Positions 36,466 through 45,404 of a stretch of DNA of 64,000 nt are shown here, one piece after another. How positions within the stretch are numbered: position 1 is the stretch's first letter; every line of letters begins with the position of its first letter. The position numbers and the translations under genes were made by a program. The notes beneath the pieces are model-generated. The model did no database searches. It saw nothing but the letters and a program-made list of their open reading frames with translations, and was not told the origin of the DNA. The DNA comes from Herbaspirillum sp. meg3 (GTDB taxonomy: Bacteria > Pseudomonadota > Gammaproteobacteria > Burkholderiales > Burkholderiaceae_D). The stretch spans positions 2,170,001 through 2,234,000 of the forward strand of contig NZ_CP022736.1 of assembly GCF_002257565.1 (NCBI RefSeq), written 5' to 3'.

Positions 36466-37257
36466 ATGAAGACGATCTCTTCCCGCGACAACGCGCTGTA
36501 CAAAGAACTCAAGCAACTGGCGACCAGCGCACAGGCGCGTCGCAAGGCAGGGCGCAGTCTGCTCGACGGCGTGCATCTGGCGGAAGCGTATTTGCAGCAG
36601 GCAGGCAAGCCCGAATTGTGCGTCGTCGCCGAGAGTGCGGTGTATCACGCTGAAGTTGCACCGGTGCTGGCTCAGTGTGAAGCCGAGGGCAGTCAGTGCA
36701 TTTGTTTGCCGGATGCGTTGTATCAGGTGTTGAGTCAGGTTGAAAACGGCGTCGGCTTGTTGCTGATTATCGCAACGCCTCAGCCGCAAGTGCCGGTAGC
36801 ATTGACGGCATCGGCAGTTTTGCTCGATGGCTTGCAGGATCCGGGCAATCTCGGATCAATTTTGCGTAGTGCGGCGGCGGCTGGAATTCGTCAGGTATTT
36901 TGCTCGGCAGGCACTGCCGCTGCGTGGTCGCCGAAGGTGTTGCGAGCAGGCATGGGCGCACATTTTTTGCTCCAGATTTTTGAAGGCGCCGATTTGCTGG
37001 GCCTCTGCAAGACCAGCAAAATTCCCGTATTGGCGACCAGTTCGTATGCACAGGAAACCATTTATCAGATCAATCTGACGCAAGAAGTCGCCTGGCTGTT
37101 CGGCCACGAAGGACAGGGCGTCGCCGACGATTTGATGGACGCCGCCGGCGTCAAAGTGGTGATCCCGCATCTGGGCCAAATGGAATCGCTTAACGTTGCA
37201 GCAGCAGCGGCAGTCTGTTTCTTTGAGCAAGCCCGGCAAAGGCAGGGCGGCCGCTGA
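36466..37257 (+). CDS. SpoU/TrmH-family RNA 2'-O-methyltransferase
   Basis: It is an S-adenosylmethionine-dependent rRNA methyltransferase, 263 residues. The N-terminal substrate-binding domain (SSRDNALYKELKQLATSAQARRK) is followed by the knotted SPOUT domain with the three family motifs: LDGLQDPGNLGSILRSA, WLFGHEGQGV, and IPHLGQMESLNVAAAAAV. It follows rnhB as in many betaproteobacteria. The exact target (RlmB-like Gm2251 or another) cannot be fixed from sequence. ATG 36466 is preferred to TTG 36463. Confidence 0.92.
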   Translation: MKTISSRDNALYKELKQLATSAQARRKAGRSLLDGVHLAEAYLQQAGKPELCVVAESAVYHAEVAPVLAQCEAEGSQCICLPDALYQVLSQVENGVGLLLIIATPQPQVPVALTASAVLLDGLQDPGNLGSILRSAAAAGIRQVFCSAGTAAAWSPKVLRAGMGAHFLLQIFEGADLLGLCKTSKIPVLATSSYAQETIYQINLTQEVAWLFGHEGQGVADDLMDAAGVKVVIPHLGQMESLNVAAAAAVCFFEQARQRQGGR

Positions 37258-37302
37258 AGGTGGTTTGCCTGACTACTATTGATATTGAAGACGGACGCGT
37301 AC

Positions 37303-37758
37303 ATGCATCCTGACCTCTACGCTTATTTCACTGGAAGCTGGCGCTTCACGCGCAGCATGCTTGGCACGGACAAGCTTGTCATCGGTGAGGCCGATGGATG
37401 TGCTGAATTTCATTCTTGTGAAGCGAACTGTTTGCAATACAAGGAATCCGGTCAATTACGTCTGGCGGCTGACCAGCGCATCGTGTCGTTCACCCGGAGG
37501 TTTGACTATCGGATTGAGGGCGACGTTGTCCATGTCGCCTTTGCCGATGGTGTTCAGGCTGGGCAGGCGTACCAGAGCTATCGATACGATCCGGCGCAAA
37601 AAGCGCTATTACCGCTTGAGATCCACCTTTGCATCCTGGATCGTTACGACGGGCGCTATGTATTGATCGATGCGGACCGCTTCGATTTGCATACGCGTAT
37701 CGAAGGGCCACATAAAGACTATCTGCTCCACACACAGTTCAAGAGAGCAATCGGTTGA
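37303..37758 (+). CDS. DUF6314-like conserved protein
   Basis: The 151-residue soluble protein has no signal peptide or membrane helix. The opening FTGSWRFTRSMLG resembles the GxW start of lipocalin-like/DUF6314 barrels, and the rest is strand-rich (VHVAFADGVQAGQAYQSYRYD). Function unknown. It follows the methyltransferase by 45 bp, so it could be the last gene of that operon, and converges on ppsR with a 7-bp gap. ATG 37303 gives the expected start. Confidence 0.75.
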   Translation: MHPDLYAYFTGSWRFTRSMLGTDKLVIGEADGCAEFHSCEANCLQYKESGQLRLAADQRIVSFTRRFDYRIEGDVVHVAFADGVQAGQAYQSYRYDPAQKALLPLEIHLCILDRYDGRYVLIDADRFDLHTRIEGPHKDYLLHTQFKRAIG

Positions 37759-37765
37759 GTTGGAA

Positions 37766-38620
37766 TCAGCGAGTGTCCGGCTTGATTTCCTGCAGAATCG
37801 TCGCCGCAATTTCCTCGATCGATTTGGCAGTGGAGGACATCCAGCGTATGCCTTCGCGTCGCATCATTTTTTCTGCTTCATTGATTTCGTAACGGCAGTT
37901 TTCAATCGCAGCGTATTTGCTGCCGGGACGGCGTTCGTTACGCACTTCCGAGAGGCGCTCCGCCGCGATCGTCAGGCCAAAGATTTTCTTTTTGAAATTG
38001 ACAAGTCCGCTCGGTAATTTATCGCGTTCGAAATCCTCGGGAATCAGCGGGTAGTTTGCCGCCTTGATGCCGTATTGCATGGCCAGATAGAGGCTGGTCG
38101 GTGTTTTTCCTGAACGGGATACGCCAACCAGAATGACATCGGCGCTGGCCAGATTTTTGTTTGACTGGCCGTCGTCGTGCGCCAACGAGAAATTGATCGC
38201 CTCAATACGGTTTTTGTATTCTTCCGAATCGGCCGTGTTATGGCTGCGGCCAATGGTGTGCGTCGATTTGACCCCGAGCTCTTGCTCCAACGGTTCGACG
38301 AAGGTCTGGAACAAGTCCATATGCATCGCCTTCGATTGGCGGATGACGGCCGACAGATCCGCCTTGACCAGCGTCGAGAAGACGATGGGCGCCTTGCCAT
38401 CGGTTTCTGCCACTTCGTTGATGCGGCGGGTGGCGTCATAGGCTTTGTCGAGTGTATCGACGAAAGGCAGGCGCACCTGCTTGAAGCGTAGCTCGAACTG
38501 GCTGAGAACGGAATGCCCCAACGTTTCCGCCGTAATACCGGTACCGTCAGAGACGAAGAAAACCGTGCGGTTGGCCGGAGGCAAAGGGACGGGGCAGGCG
38601 GGCGGTGCGAGATCGAGCAT
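37766..38620 (-). CDS. ppsR: Phosphoenolpyruvate synthase regulatory protein (bifunctional kinase/phosphorylase)
   Basis: It phosphorylates PEP synthase with ADP and dephosphorylates it with phosphate, switching gluconeogenesis off and on. The 284-residue DUF299 product has VFFVSDGTGITAETLGHS near the N terminus and the P-loop GVSRSGKT at 166-173. ATG 38620 is chosen; the frame extends 25 codons upstream into an AT-rich, hydrophobic segment not seen in the family. It is divergent from its target ppsA, the expected arrangement. Confidence 0.96.
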   Translation of the reverse strand: MLDLAPPACPVPLPPANRTVFFVSDGTGITAETLGHSVLSQFELRFKQVRLPFVDTLDKAYDATRRINEVAETDGKAPIVFSTLVKADLSAVIRQSKAMHMDLFQTFVEPLEQELGVKSTHTIGRSHNTADSEEYKNRIEAINFSLAHDDGQSNKNLASADVILVGVSRSGKTPTSLYLAMQYGIKAANYPLIPEDFERDKLPSGLVNFKKKIFGLTIAAERLSEVRNERRPGSKYAAIENCRYEINEAEKMMRREGIRWMSSTAKSIEEIAATILQEIKPDTR

Positions 38621-38950
38621 AGTGTTGTTAAAAAGAAAACAATAAAAAATAACGGGCCAGATGAAAAAATTGCTGGCTACCCTGTAAAATGCCATGCAAC
38701 AGATTGAGAAGCTAGCTCAAAATGATCCTGACAGTGCTGCGCAAGTTGACCGAATGCCTCTGGATGTTTGCTCATGCAAACACCTTCGGAACTGCCGCGC
38801 GCCAATTATGTCAGCTCATGTATCGGAACCTGCATCAGGTATTGAGCCAAGCCGCTGTATCGATTATGTCGCCTTCGTCCCAAAATAACAAAGAACAAAT
38901 GACGACTGCCGGCCGCGCGAAGATTTCTTATCATCAAACTAGAGGTTGTT
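38621..38950. other. Divergent intergenic region ppsR / ppsA (330 bp)
   Basis: An AT-rich block (38630-38670) lies next to ppsR, and a possible plus-strand promoter with TTGAGC near 38842 and a -10-like TATGTC 17 bp further lies towards ppsA. A 95-codon frame from 38722 runs into ppsA and shows no recognisable product. Confidence 0.4.
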
Positions 38951-41377
38951 ATGTCCAACGCAGTAAACATGGGTTCTACCCAGGGGGCCGCATACGTAGT
39001 CTCCTTTGAAAATCTTCGCATGACGGATGTCGAGTCCGTCGGCGGCAAGAACGCGTCGCTGGGTGAAATGATCAGCCAGCTGGCCGGTGCCGGAGTCCGA
39101 GTGCCAGGTGGCTTTGCCACGACGGCACAGGCTTTCCGCGACTTTCTGGAACACAGTGCAAATGGCGGCGCAACGCTGGCTCAACGCATTGCAGATCGTC
39201 TCGTATCGCTGGACATCGAAGATGTGCGTGCATTGGCGCAAGCCGGTGCGGAGATTCGTCAATGGATTATCGACACGCCTTTCCAGCCTGCGCTGGAAGA
39301 GCAGATCAAATCTTTCTACGACAAACTGGTTGCCGACTCCACAGGTGAGATGTCTTTCGCCGTGCGGTCATCTGCGACTGCCGAAGACTTGCCTGACGCC
39401 TCTTTTGCCGGTCAGCAAGAAACATTCCTGAATGTTGTCGGCATCGACAACGTGCTCGAAGCGATGAAGCACGTATTCGCCTCGCTGTACAACGATCGCG
39501 CCATCTCGTATCGCGTTCACAAGGGCTTCACCCACGCTGAAGTCGCGCTGTCGGCAGGCGTGCAACGCATGGTGCGCTCCGACGTCGGCGCTGCCGGCGT
39601 GATGTTCACCATCGACACCGAATCGGGCTTCAAGGACGTGGTTTTCATCACCTCCAGCTATGGTCTGGGCGAAACAGTGGTGCAGGGCGCGGTCAACCCG
39701 GACGAATTTTATGTCCACAAGCCGATGCTGGAACAAGGCAAACTGCCGATCATCCGTCGCAACATCGGCTCCAAGCTGATCAAGATGGAGTTCACCGGTG
39801 AAGCCAAGGCCGGCCGCTCGGTCAAGACCGTCGATGTACCTGTTGAAATGCGCAACCGCTATTCGCTGAACGACGCCGAAATCGTCGAGCTGGCCAAATA
39901 CGCCACCATCATCGAGAAGCACTATCAGCGTCCGATGGACATCGAATGGGGCAAAGACGGCCGCGACGGCAAGCTGTACATTCTGCAAGCGCGCCCTGAA
40001 ACCGTGAAGTCGCAGCAAAAGGCGACTGACGCGCAACAACGTTTCAAGCTCAAGGGCTCCAGCGCCGTGCTGGCAACCGGTCGTGCCATCGGTCAGAAGA
40101 TCGGTGCCGGTCCGGTGCGCGTGATTCGCGATGCGTCCGAAATGGAACGCGTGCAACCAGGCGACGTGCTCGTCGCCGACATGACCGATCCGAACTGGGA
40201 GCCGGTCATGAAACGCGCTGCCGCCATCGTCACCAATCGTGGCGGTCGTACCTGCCACGCGGCGATCATTGCGCGTGAACTGGGTGTGCCGGCAGTGGTT
40301 GGTTGCGGTGACGCTACCGATATCCTGAAAGACGGCAACCTGGTGACCGTTTCCTGCGCTGAAGGCGATGAAGGCAAGATTTATGACGGCCTGCTGGAAA
40401 CCGAAATCACCGAAGTCGCACGCGGCGAACTGCCACCGATTCCGTTGAAGATCATGATGAACGTCGGCAATCCGCAGCTGGCATTCGACTTCCAGTCGAT
40501 TCCAAATGGCGGCGTTGGTCTGGCGCGTCTGGAATTCATCATCAACAACAATATCGGCGTGCATCCAAAGGCGATTCTGGAATACCCGAACATCGATGCC
40601 GACCTGAAGAAGGCTGTTGAATCCGTGGCACGCGGTCACGCATCGCCGAAGGCGTTTTACGTCGACAAGCTGGCTGAAGGTATTGCGACCATCGCTGCAG
40701 CATTCTGGCCGAAGCCAGTCATCGTGCGCTTGTCCGACTTCAAGTCCAACGAATACAAGAAGTTGATCGGCGGTTCGCGTTACGAGCCGGACGAAGAAAA
40801 TCCAATGCTCGGTTTCCGCGGTGCTGCACGCTATCTGGCTGCCGATTTCGCTGAAGCATTCGAAATGGAATGCCTGGCCATGAAGCGCGTCCGTAACGAC
40901 ATGGGGCTGACCAACGTCGAGATCATGGTGCCGTTCGTCCGTACTTTGGGGCAAGCGGAAAAGGTCATCAACTTGCTCGGCAAGAACGGCCTGACACGTG
41001 GCGAAAACGGCCTGCGCGTCATCATGATGTGCGAAGTGCCTTCCAACGCGATCTTGGCCGAACAATTCCTGGAATTCTTCGATGGTTTCTCGATTGGTTC
41101 CAACGATTTGACGCAACTGACGCTGGGTCTGGATCGCGACTCCGGTATGGAGTTGCTGGCTGCCGATTTCGATGAGCGGGATCCTGCGTTGCAAGCCTTG
41201 CTGACCAAGGTCATCTCGACTTGTCTTGCCAAGGGAAAATACGTCGGTATTTGCGGTCAGGGCCCATCGGATCATCCGGACTTTGCAGAGTGGCTGATGA
41301 AGCAAGGTATCGAATCGATCTCGCTGAATCCAGACTCAGTGATCGACACCTGGCAGAAACTGGCCGGCACTAAGTAA
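38951..41377 (+). CDS. ppsA: Phosphoenolpyruvate synthase
   Basis: It converts pyruvate and ATP to PEP, AMP and phosphate, the entry to gluconeogenesis. The 808-residue product has the N-terminal ATP-binding domain (VGGKNASLGEMI; FAVRSSATAEDLPDASFAGQQET), the central phosphohistidine domain GRTCHAAIIARELG with catalytic His436, and the C-terminal PEP/pyruvate TIM barrel (GVGLARLEFIINN; FSIGSNDLTQLTLGLDRDSG). AGAGG precedes the start. PpsR, its regulator, is divergent. Double terminators follow. Confidence 0.98.
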   Translation: MSNAVNMGSTQGAAYVVSFENLRMTDVESVGGKNASLGEMISQLAGAGVRVPGGFATTAQAFRDFLEHSANGGATLAQRIADRLVSLDIEDVRALAQAGAEIRQWIIDTPFQPALEEQIKSFYDKLVADSTGEMSFAVRSSATAEDLPDASFAGQQETFLNVVGIDNVLEAMKHVFASLYNDRAISYRVHKGFTHAEVALSAGVQRMVRSDVGAAGVMFTIDTESGFKDVVFITSSYGLGETVVQGAVNPDEFYVHKPMLEQGKLPIIRRNIGSKLIKMEFTGEAKAGRSVKTVDVPVEMRNRYSLNDAEIVELAKYATIIEKHYQRPMDIEWGKDGRDGKLYILQARPETVKSQQKATDAQQRFKLKGSSAVLATGRAIGQKIGAGPVRVIRDASEMERVQPGDVLVADMTDPNWEPVMKRAAAIVTNRGGRTCHAAIIARELGVPAVVGCGDATDILKDGNLVTVSCAEGDEGKIYDGLLETEITEVARGELPPIPLKIMMNVGNPQLAFDFQSIPNGGVGLARLEFIINNNIGVHPKAILEYPNIDADLKKAVESVARGHASPKAFYVDKLAEGIATIAAAFWPKPVIVRLSDFKSNEYKKLIGGSRYEPDEENPMLGFRGAARYLAADFAEAFEMECLAMKRVRNDMGLTNVEIMVPFVRTLGQAEKVINLLGKNGLTRGENGLRVIMMCEVPSNAILAEQFLEFFDGFSIGSNDLTQLTLGLDRDSGMELLAADFDERDPALQALLTKVISTCLAKGKYVGICGQGPSDHPDFAEWLMKQGIESISLNPDSVIDTWQKLAGTK

Positions 41378-41395
41378 GCGCCAATACGGTCTAAA

Positions 41396-41417
41396 CCTGA
41401 CAAGTTTGCTTGTCAGG
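41396..41417 (+). terminator. First hairpin after ppsA
   Basis: CCTGACAAG - TTTG - CTTGTCAGG, a 9-bp perfect stem followed by TTT; it directly precedes the stronger second hairpin. Confidence 0.6.
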
Positions 41418-41423
41418 TTTCAG

Positions 41424-41462
41424 AAAACAAAAACGCGGGCTTGATGCCCGCGTTTTTGTTTT
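41424..41462. terminator. Strong bidirectional terminator after ppsA
   Basis: The left arm at 41424-41440 (ending ACGCGGGC) pairs perfectly with 41446-41462 (GCCCGCGT...) around the loop TTGAT; A-rich and T-rich flanks make it work in both directions. Confidence 0.92.
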
Positions 41463-41539
41463 GTGCAATAGTGCGTCAGAGGCTGTTAAAGTCTTGCCAG
41501 CAAGCAGTGGCTTGTCTCACATCCAAAAAGGAAATCAAC

Positions 41540-41983
41540 ATGATGGACTGGGCGATATGGTTTGTATTGGCCGGACTGGCAATCGGGGTGGAGCTCTTTA
41601 CCGGAACATTTTATTTATTGATGATCGCCATTGGCCTGGCCGTCGGCGGTGGTGTTGCCTTGCTTGGCGGGGCCGCCGAGTGGCAGTTCCTGGCGGCGGC
41701 TGTCGTCGGCTTCGTCGCGGTAGGTTTGCTGCGTCGCAGCCGCTTTGGGAAAATGAACAAGGAAGCCGCCGCGCGCGACCCAAATGTCCTTCTGGACATC
41801 GGGCAGGCAGTGCACGTCGAGCTCTGGACGGATCTCGACGGCACGCCGACATCGCGTGTGCGTTATCGCGGCGCCGAATGGGACGTGGAACTGGCTCCCG
41901 GCAATGCAGTTCAGGCCGGTCAGTTCATCATCCGGGAAATACGCGGCAGTCGTCTGATCGTCGCGCACGCGGTTGTGCAGTAG
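41540..41983 (+). CDS. NfeD-family membrane protein
   Basis: The 147-residue protein has two or three N-terminal membrane helices (WFVLAGLAIGVELFTGTFYLLMIAIGLAVGGGVALL...) and a small C-terminal OB-like domain (GQAVHVELWTDLDGTPTSRVRYRGAEWDVEL), the short NfeD type. AAAGGAA precedes the start. NfeD proteins pair with SPFH/stomatin proteins; the next gene is one, 51 bp downstream, so this is a two-gene membrane-microdomain operon. The upstream frame back to 41441 lies in the terminator and is not coding. Confidence 0.9.
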   Translation: MMDWAIWFVLAGLAIGVELFTGTFYLLMIAIGLAVGGGVALLGGAAEWQFLAAAVVGFVAVGLLRRSRFGKMNKEAAARDPNVLLDIGQAVHVELWTDLDGTPTSRVRYRGAEWDVELAPGNAVQAGQFIIREIRGSRLIVAHAVVQ

Positions 41984-42034
41984 GCCTTACTTGGCATTAG
42001 CTGTAATCAAGCTTCATTTACAAGGGGAATTTCT

Positions 42035-42949
42035 ATGTTCGGTAGCGTCACGCTGGTTATTTTTTTCATCGCGATCATCTTCGTCGTCAAGACCATCAAG
42101 GTCGTGCCGCAGCAGCACGCCTGGGTCGTAGAGCGGCTGGGCAAATATCATGCAACGCTCGGGCCAGGGCTTAATATCGTGGTGCCATTTATCGACCGTA
42201 TTGCCTACAAACACATTCTTAAAGAAATCCCATTGGATGTGCCTCCACAGGTGTGCATCACGCGCGACAACACGCAATTGCAGGTCGACGGCATCCTGTA
42301 TTTTCAGATCACCGATCCAATGCGTGCCTCTTACGGCTCATCGAACTACATCGCTGCAATCACACAACTGGCGCAAACCACCTTGCGCTCGGTCATCGGC
42401 AAGATGGAGCTCGACAAGACCTTTGAAGAGCGCGATCACATCAACACCACCATCGTCAGCGCTATCGATGAGTCCGCCGAGAATTGGGGCGTTAAAGTCC
42501 TGCGATACGAAATCAAGGATCTGACACCGCCAAAAGAAATTCTGCACGCGATGCAGGCGCAGATCACCGCAGAACGTGAAAAACGCGCACTCATTGCTGC
42601 CTCGGAAGGTCGCAAGCAAGAGCAGATCAACATCGCGACCGGAGAACGCGAAGCATCCATCGCTAAATCGGAAGGTGAAAAGCAGGCATCGATCAATCGC
42701 GCCGAAGGGCAGGCCGCGGCCATTCTGGCGATTGCAGAGGCTAGCGCCGAAGCGCTGCGCAAGACCGCAGCGGCGATTCAATCACCCGGTGGCGCAGATG
42801 CGGTCAGCCTGAAAGTTGCCGAGCAATATGTCGCCGCATTCTCACAATTGGCCAAAACCAATAATTCGATTATCGTCCCCGCCAATCTTGGTGACATGAG
42901 TACCTTGATCGCCAGCGCAATGCAGGTCGTAAAGGCTCAGCAAAAGTAG
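42035..42949 (+). CDS. SPFH/Band 7 (stomatin/paraslipin-like) membrane protein
   Basis: The 304-residue protein has one N-terminal membrane anchor (VTLVIFFIAIIFVV) and then a Band 7 domain beginning VPQQHAWVVERLGKYHATLGPGLNIVVPF. A long Ala/Glu-rich helix follows (about 175-240, QAQITAEREKRALIAASEGRKQEQ) and mediates oligomerisation. It resembles QmcA/paraslipin and is thought to organise membrane domains and modulate FtsH-type proteolysis. It is in operon with the NfeD gene; GGGGA precedes the start. Confidence 0.93.
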   Translation: MFGSVTLVIFFIAIIFVVKTIKVVPQQHAWVVERLGKYHATLGPGLNIVVPFIDRIAYKHILKEIPLDVPPQVCITRDNTQLQVDGILYFQITDPMRASYGSSNYIAAITQLAQTTLRSVIGKMELDKTFEERDHINTTIVSAIDESAENWGVKVLRYEIKDLTPPKEILHAMQAQITAEREKRALIAASEGRKQEQINIATGEREASIAKSEGEKQASINRAEGQAAAILAIAEASAEALRKTAAAIQSPGGADAVSLKVAEQYVAAFSQLAKTNNSIIVPANLGDMSTLIASAMQVVKAQQK

Positions 42950-42990
42950 TCAGGTGGAAGTCGCCAAGAACAAACGGAGCGCAAAAGTGA

Positions 42991-43022
42991 AAAGCGCCTG
43001 AAAAGAGATTTTCAGGCGCTTT
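42991..43022. terminator. Bidirectional terminator between the SPFH gene and the cpxA-like gene
   Basis: AAAGCGCCTGAAAA pairs with TTTTCAGGCGCTTT across the loop GAGA, with further T after it; it lies between convergent genes. Confidence 0.92.
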
Positions 43023-43051
43023 TTTATGTCGATGTTCTCAGGTCTAATTTC

Positions 43052-44458
43052 TCAGGGGTGATGGTCGTTGCTGCCTGCAGATGACGGCAAAGGATCAATG
43101 CTGTCGTAAGGCAACGAGATGTTCACGCACAAGCCGCCGTCGATGCGATTGAAGGCGCGGATGGTGCCGCCGTGCGCCTCGACGATACGTCGTGCAATGG
43201 TCAATCCAAGGCCATAGCCATGCGTGCTTTTTTGCGTACGTGTGCTGCGGAAGAAGGGTTCGAAAATCAGTTGCAATTCGTCTTCCGGCACGCCGGGGCC
43301 ACGGTCAATGACAGAAATCTGCACCTGCTTTTTTTCCTGATCCACTAACGTGTTGATGGCAACCACGGTATCGACCGCGGTCTGCTTGATGGCGTTGCGC
43401 ACGACGTTTTCAATCGCCCGGTAGAGAAGCTCTGCCCCCCCCTTGATGACGGCATTGGTGCGGGCCTGGCCTTCCACATGCCGGTCTATCGATTCAGCCT
43501 CAAAGCGCGCATCGTCGATGATTTCACCCAGCAAATCCTCGATGCGGATGTGATCTTCCATTGCGCCCGTAACGCCTGCTTCTAATCGCGACAGCGTTAG
43601 CAGTTCTCCGACCAGTTTGTCCATGCGCACGCCTTCGCGTTCGATGCGCTCCAGTGTAGCGGCGGTTTTTTCCGGTTGCAGGCGCGCCAGGCCTATCGAG
43701 GCCTGAAGTCTGGCGATGGGCGAGCGCAATTCGTGGGAGACATCGTGCAGCAAGCGGCGCTGACTTTCCATCAGTGCACGCAGTTTGTCCGTCATGCTGT
43801 CAAAGTCACGACCGAGATCAGCCAGTTCATCACTGCGTTTGCTCATCAGCGGCGCCAGACGATCATTCAGATTGCCTGAAGCTGCATTGGCAAAAGCCGA
43901 TTTGAGTTGGCGAATCGGTTGCGAAAAATACCAGGCCAGCAACATCGCAAAGAGCAGGCTGGCGACCGTCGAGACCAGCATCGGCATCATCGGGAAAGAA
44001 AATGGCGGCGGCGGGGGCGGCGGATTCTCATGACGCGGCTCCCGTCCGCTATTCATGTGCGACGGCGACGGCAGGAAGAGCAGGTAAGTATGTCCGTCGG
44101 AAGCCTTGATTTCTTCGACCACGCGACGACGTACTTCAGTGGTCAGCAAGGAACGTGCTTCCTCAATCAATTTGGGATTGACGTCGCGTCCGAGCAGCTC
44201 CTGCTGATCTTCGTTCACGACATACACCTGATGTCGCTCAGCGTTGAGTATCAGCTTGCGCAGCGCCTCGGTGCCGCCATATTGGAGTGTCGCCGCAGCG
44301 GAACGGATGGTGAACATCGCCGGCGGGCTCAGATCGAGATCGGTGACGCGTTGATTGCGTTCACGGTTCTCGAACGAGAACATGATGCCCACACCGATGA
44401 TGGCGGTCATCTGCGCCACCATGATGAAGAAAAAGAACTTCCAGAACAGCCGGCCCAC
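43052..44458 (-). CDS. cpxA: Sensor histidine kinase, CpxA-like
   Basis: The 468-residue membrane sensor has TM1 (about 8-27), a periplasmic loop of about 125 residues ending in the proline run PPPPPPP (146-152), TM2 (about 157-178), a HAMP domain (about 180-232), the H-box LLHDVSHELRSPIARLQ with phospho-acceptor His242, and the N, G1 and G2 boxes (NVVRNAIK, DRGPGVPEDE, GYGLGLTIA). The cytoplasmic part resembles E. coli CpxA, while the sensor loop is different. It is co-transcribed with the response regulator, 3 bp downstream of it. It probably senses envelope stress. Confidence 0.87.
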   Translation of the reverse strand: MGRLFWKFFFFIMVAQMTAIIGVGIMFSFENRERNQRVTDLDLSPPAMFTIRSAAATLQYGGTEALRKLILNAERHQVYVVNEDQQELLGRDVNPKLIEEARSLLTTEVRRRVVEEIKASDGHTYLLFLPSPSHMNSGREPRHENPPPPPPPFSFPMMPMLVSTVASLLFAMLLAWYFSQPIRQLKSAFANAASGNLNDRLAPLMSKRSDELADLGRDFDSMTDKLRALMESQRRLLHDVSHELRSPIARLQASIGLARLQPEKTAATLERIEREGVRMDKLVGELLTLSRLEAGVTGAMEDHIRIEDLLGEIIDDARFEAESIDRHVEGQARTNAVIKGGAELLYRAIENVVRNAIKQTAVDTVVAINTLVDQEKKQVQISVIDRGPGVPEDELQLIFEPFFRSTRTQKSTHGYGLGLTIARRIVEAHGGTIRAFNRIDGGLCVNISLPYDSIDPLPSSAGSNDHHP

Positions 44459-44461
44459 CGA

Positions 44462-45151
44462 TTACTCCTTGATGAACTGGTAACCCAAGCGATAGACGGT
44501 CTGGATACAGGATTTGTCGCTGCCGAGCGTGGAGATCTTTTGTCGAATGCTGCTCAGATGCACGTCGATGTTGCGGTCAAAACGTGCAAGAGGCCGGCCC
44601 AGGCCTTGTTCGGAAAGATGTTGTTTGCTGACTGGTTTGCCCGCGTTGCGCGCCAGGACTTCAAGCAGATTGAATTCGCTGCTTGTGAGTTCCAGCGGGC
44701 GGCCTGACCAGGTAGCGCGGCGCTGTTCCGGCCACATGGAAAGGGCGCCGACTGCCAGTGGCGAGTAAGGGCTGTGATCCGGATTGTCGATGACGGTGCG
44801 GCGCAGGATGGCGCGTACCCGTGCAGTCAGCTCGCGCGGCGTGCAAGGCTTGGGGACATAGTCGTCGGCACCGAGTTCGAGACCGATGATACGGTCGGTG
44901 TCGTCGCCCTTGGCTGTCAGCATCAAGACAGGAAGATTGCTCTTGGCGCGGATACGGCGTAATGTTTCCAGCCCATTGAGGCGAGGCATCATGACGTCGA
45001 GCACTACGATGGCATATTGGTTGGTCAGGGCTTCGGCAACACCTGACTCGCCGTCATAGGCAACGCGGACTTCAAATTTTTCTTGCTCAAGATATTCCTT
45101 GAGCATATCAACGAGTTCAATGTCGTCGTCTATCAGTAATACTTTTGACAT
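44462..45151 (-). CDS. cpxR: OmpR-family response regulator, CpxR-like
   Basis: The 229-residue product has a receiver domain (VLLIDDD, phospho-acceptor Asp52 in VVLDVMMP, ADDYVPKP) and a C-terminal winged helix. The stretch from SSEFNLLEVLARNAGKPVS to RFDRNIDVHLSSIRQKI closely follows E. coli CpxR (HLSxxxLGxxLxxFDRxIDxHxSxxRxK). ATG 45151 gives the family start; an in-frame ATG at 45205 adds 18 residues without homology. The upstream intergenic region carries two perfect TTTAC-N5-TTTAC repeats, which match the CpxR site read on the other strand and imply autoregulation. Confidence 0.9.
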   Translation of the reverse strand: MSKVLLIDDDIELVDMLKEYLEQEKFEVRVAYDGESGVAEALTNQYAIVVLDVMMPRLNGLETLRRIRAKSNLPVLMLTAKGDDTDRIIGLELGADDYVPKPCTPRELTARVRAILRRTVIDNPDHSPYSPLAVGALSMWPEQRRATWSGRPLELTSSEFNLLEVLARNAGKPVSKQHLSEQGLGRPLARFDRNIDVHLSSIRQKISTLGSDKSCIQTVYRLGYQFIKE

Positions 45152-45256
45152 CGTTGTTTGCTTCTCTTTCTTTGATTGCTGCTGCATTTCGGATAGTTCA
45201 ATCATATGCGCAAAACGGCTGCGGACGGTACAACGGTAACGATTAGTGTCTTCATC

Positions 45257-45271
45257 TTTACACTTTTTTAC
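45257..45271 (-). promoter_or_regulatory. CpxR-type binding site 1
   Basis: TTTAC-ACTTT-TTTAC, a perfect match on the minus strand to the E. coli CpxR consensus GTAAA-N5-GTAAA, 105 bp upstream of the cpxR-like start. Confidence 0.6.
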
Positions 45272-45360
45272 CCGGGTTCCCGTGCATTTGATCGTTGGAA
45301 ACTATGCCTTTTCCCGGGGCGAAATAGTGTCATCCCGGCAATGCTGAAACAGCGCAAGAA

Positions 45361-45373
45361 GTATCGTGGATAC
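45361..45373. promoter_or_regulatory. Palindrome GTATC-N3-GATAC, copy 1
   Basis: The 13-bp perfect palindrome GTATCGTGGATAC recurs with identical half-sites 85 bp downstream. It is a likely dimeric-regulator site of unknown owner. Confidence 0.45.
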
Positions 45374-45404
45374 CGACTGGAAAAGTGCCATTGATCAACT
45401 TAAA

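Noticed and set aside
38850..38870. Cra/FruR-like sequence (GCTGTATCGATTATG) upstream of ppsA
   Set aside because: Too many mismatches from the enterobacterial Cra palindrome, and Cra control of ppsA is not established in betaproteobacteria.
38722..39009. 95-codon frame between ppsR and ppsA
   Set aside because: It overlaps the ppsA start, has no good ribosome binding site, and the C-terminal part is only a shadow of ppsA.
39368..41305. 645-codon minus-strand open frame opposite ppsA
   Set aside because: Antisense shadow of a clearly identified gene; no domain pattern.
45206..45394. 62-codon plus-strand frame upstream of the Ser/Thr/Pro gene
   Set aside because: It runs through the CpxR-type sites and a palindrome, with no ribosome binding site or protein features.
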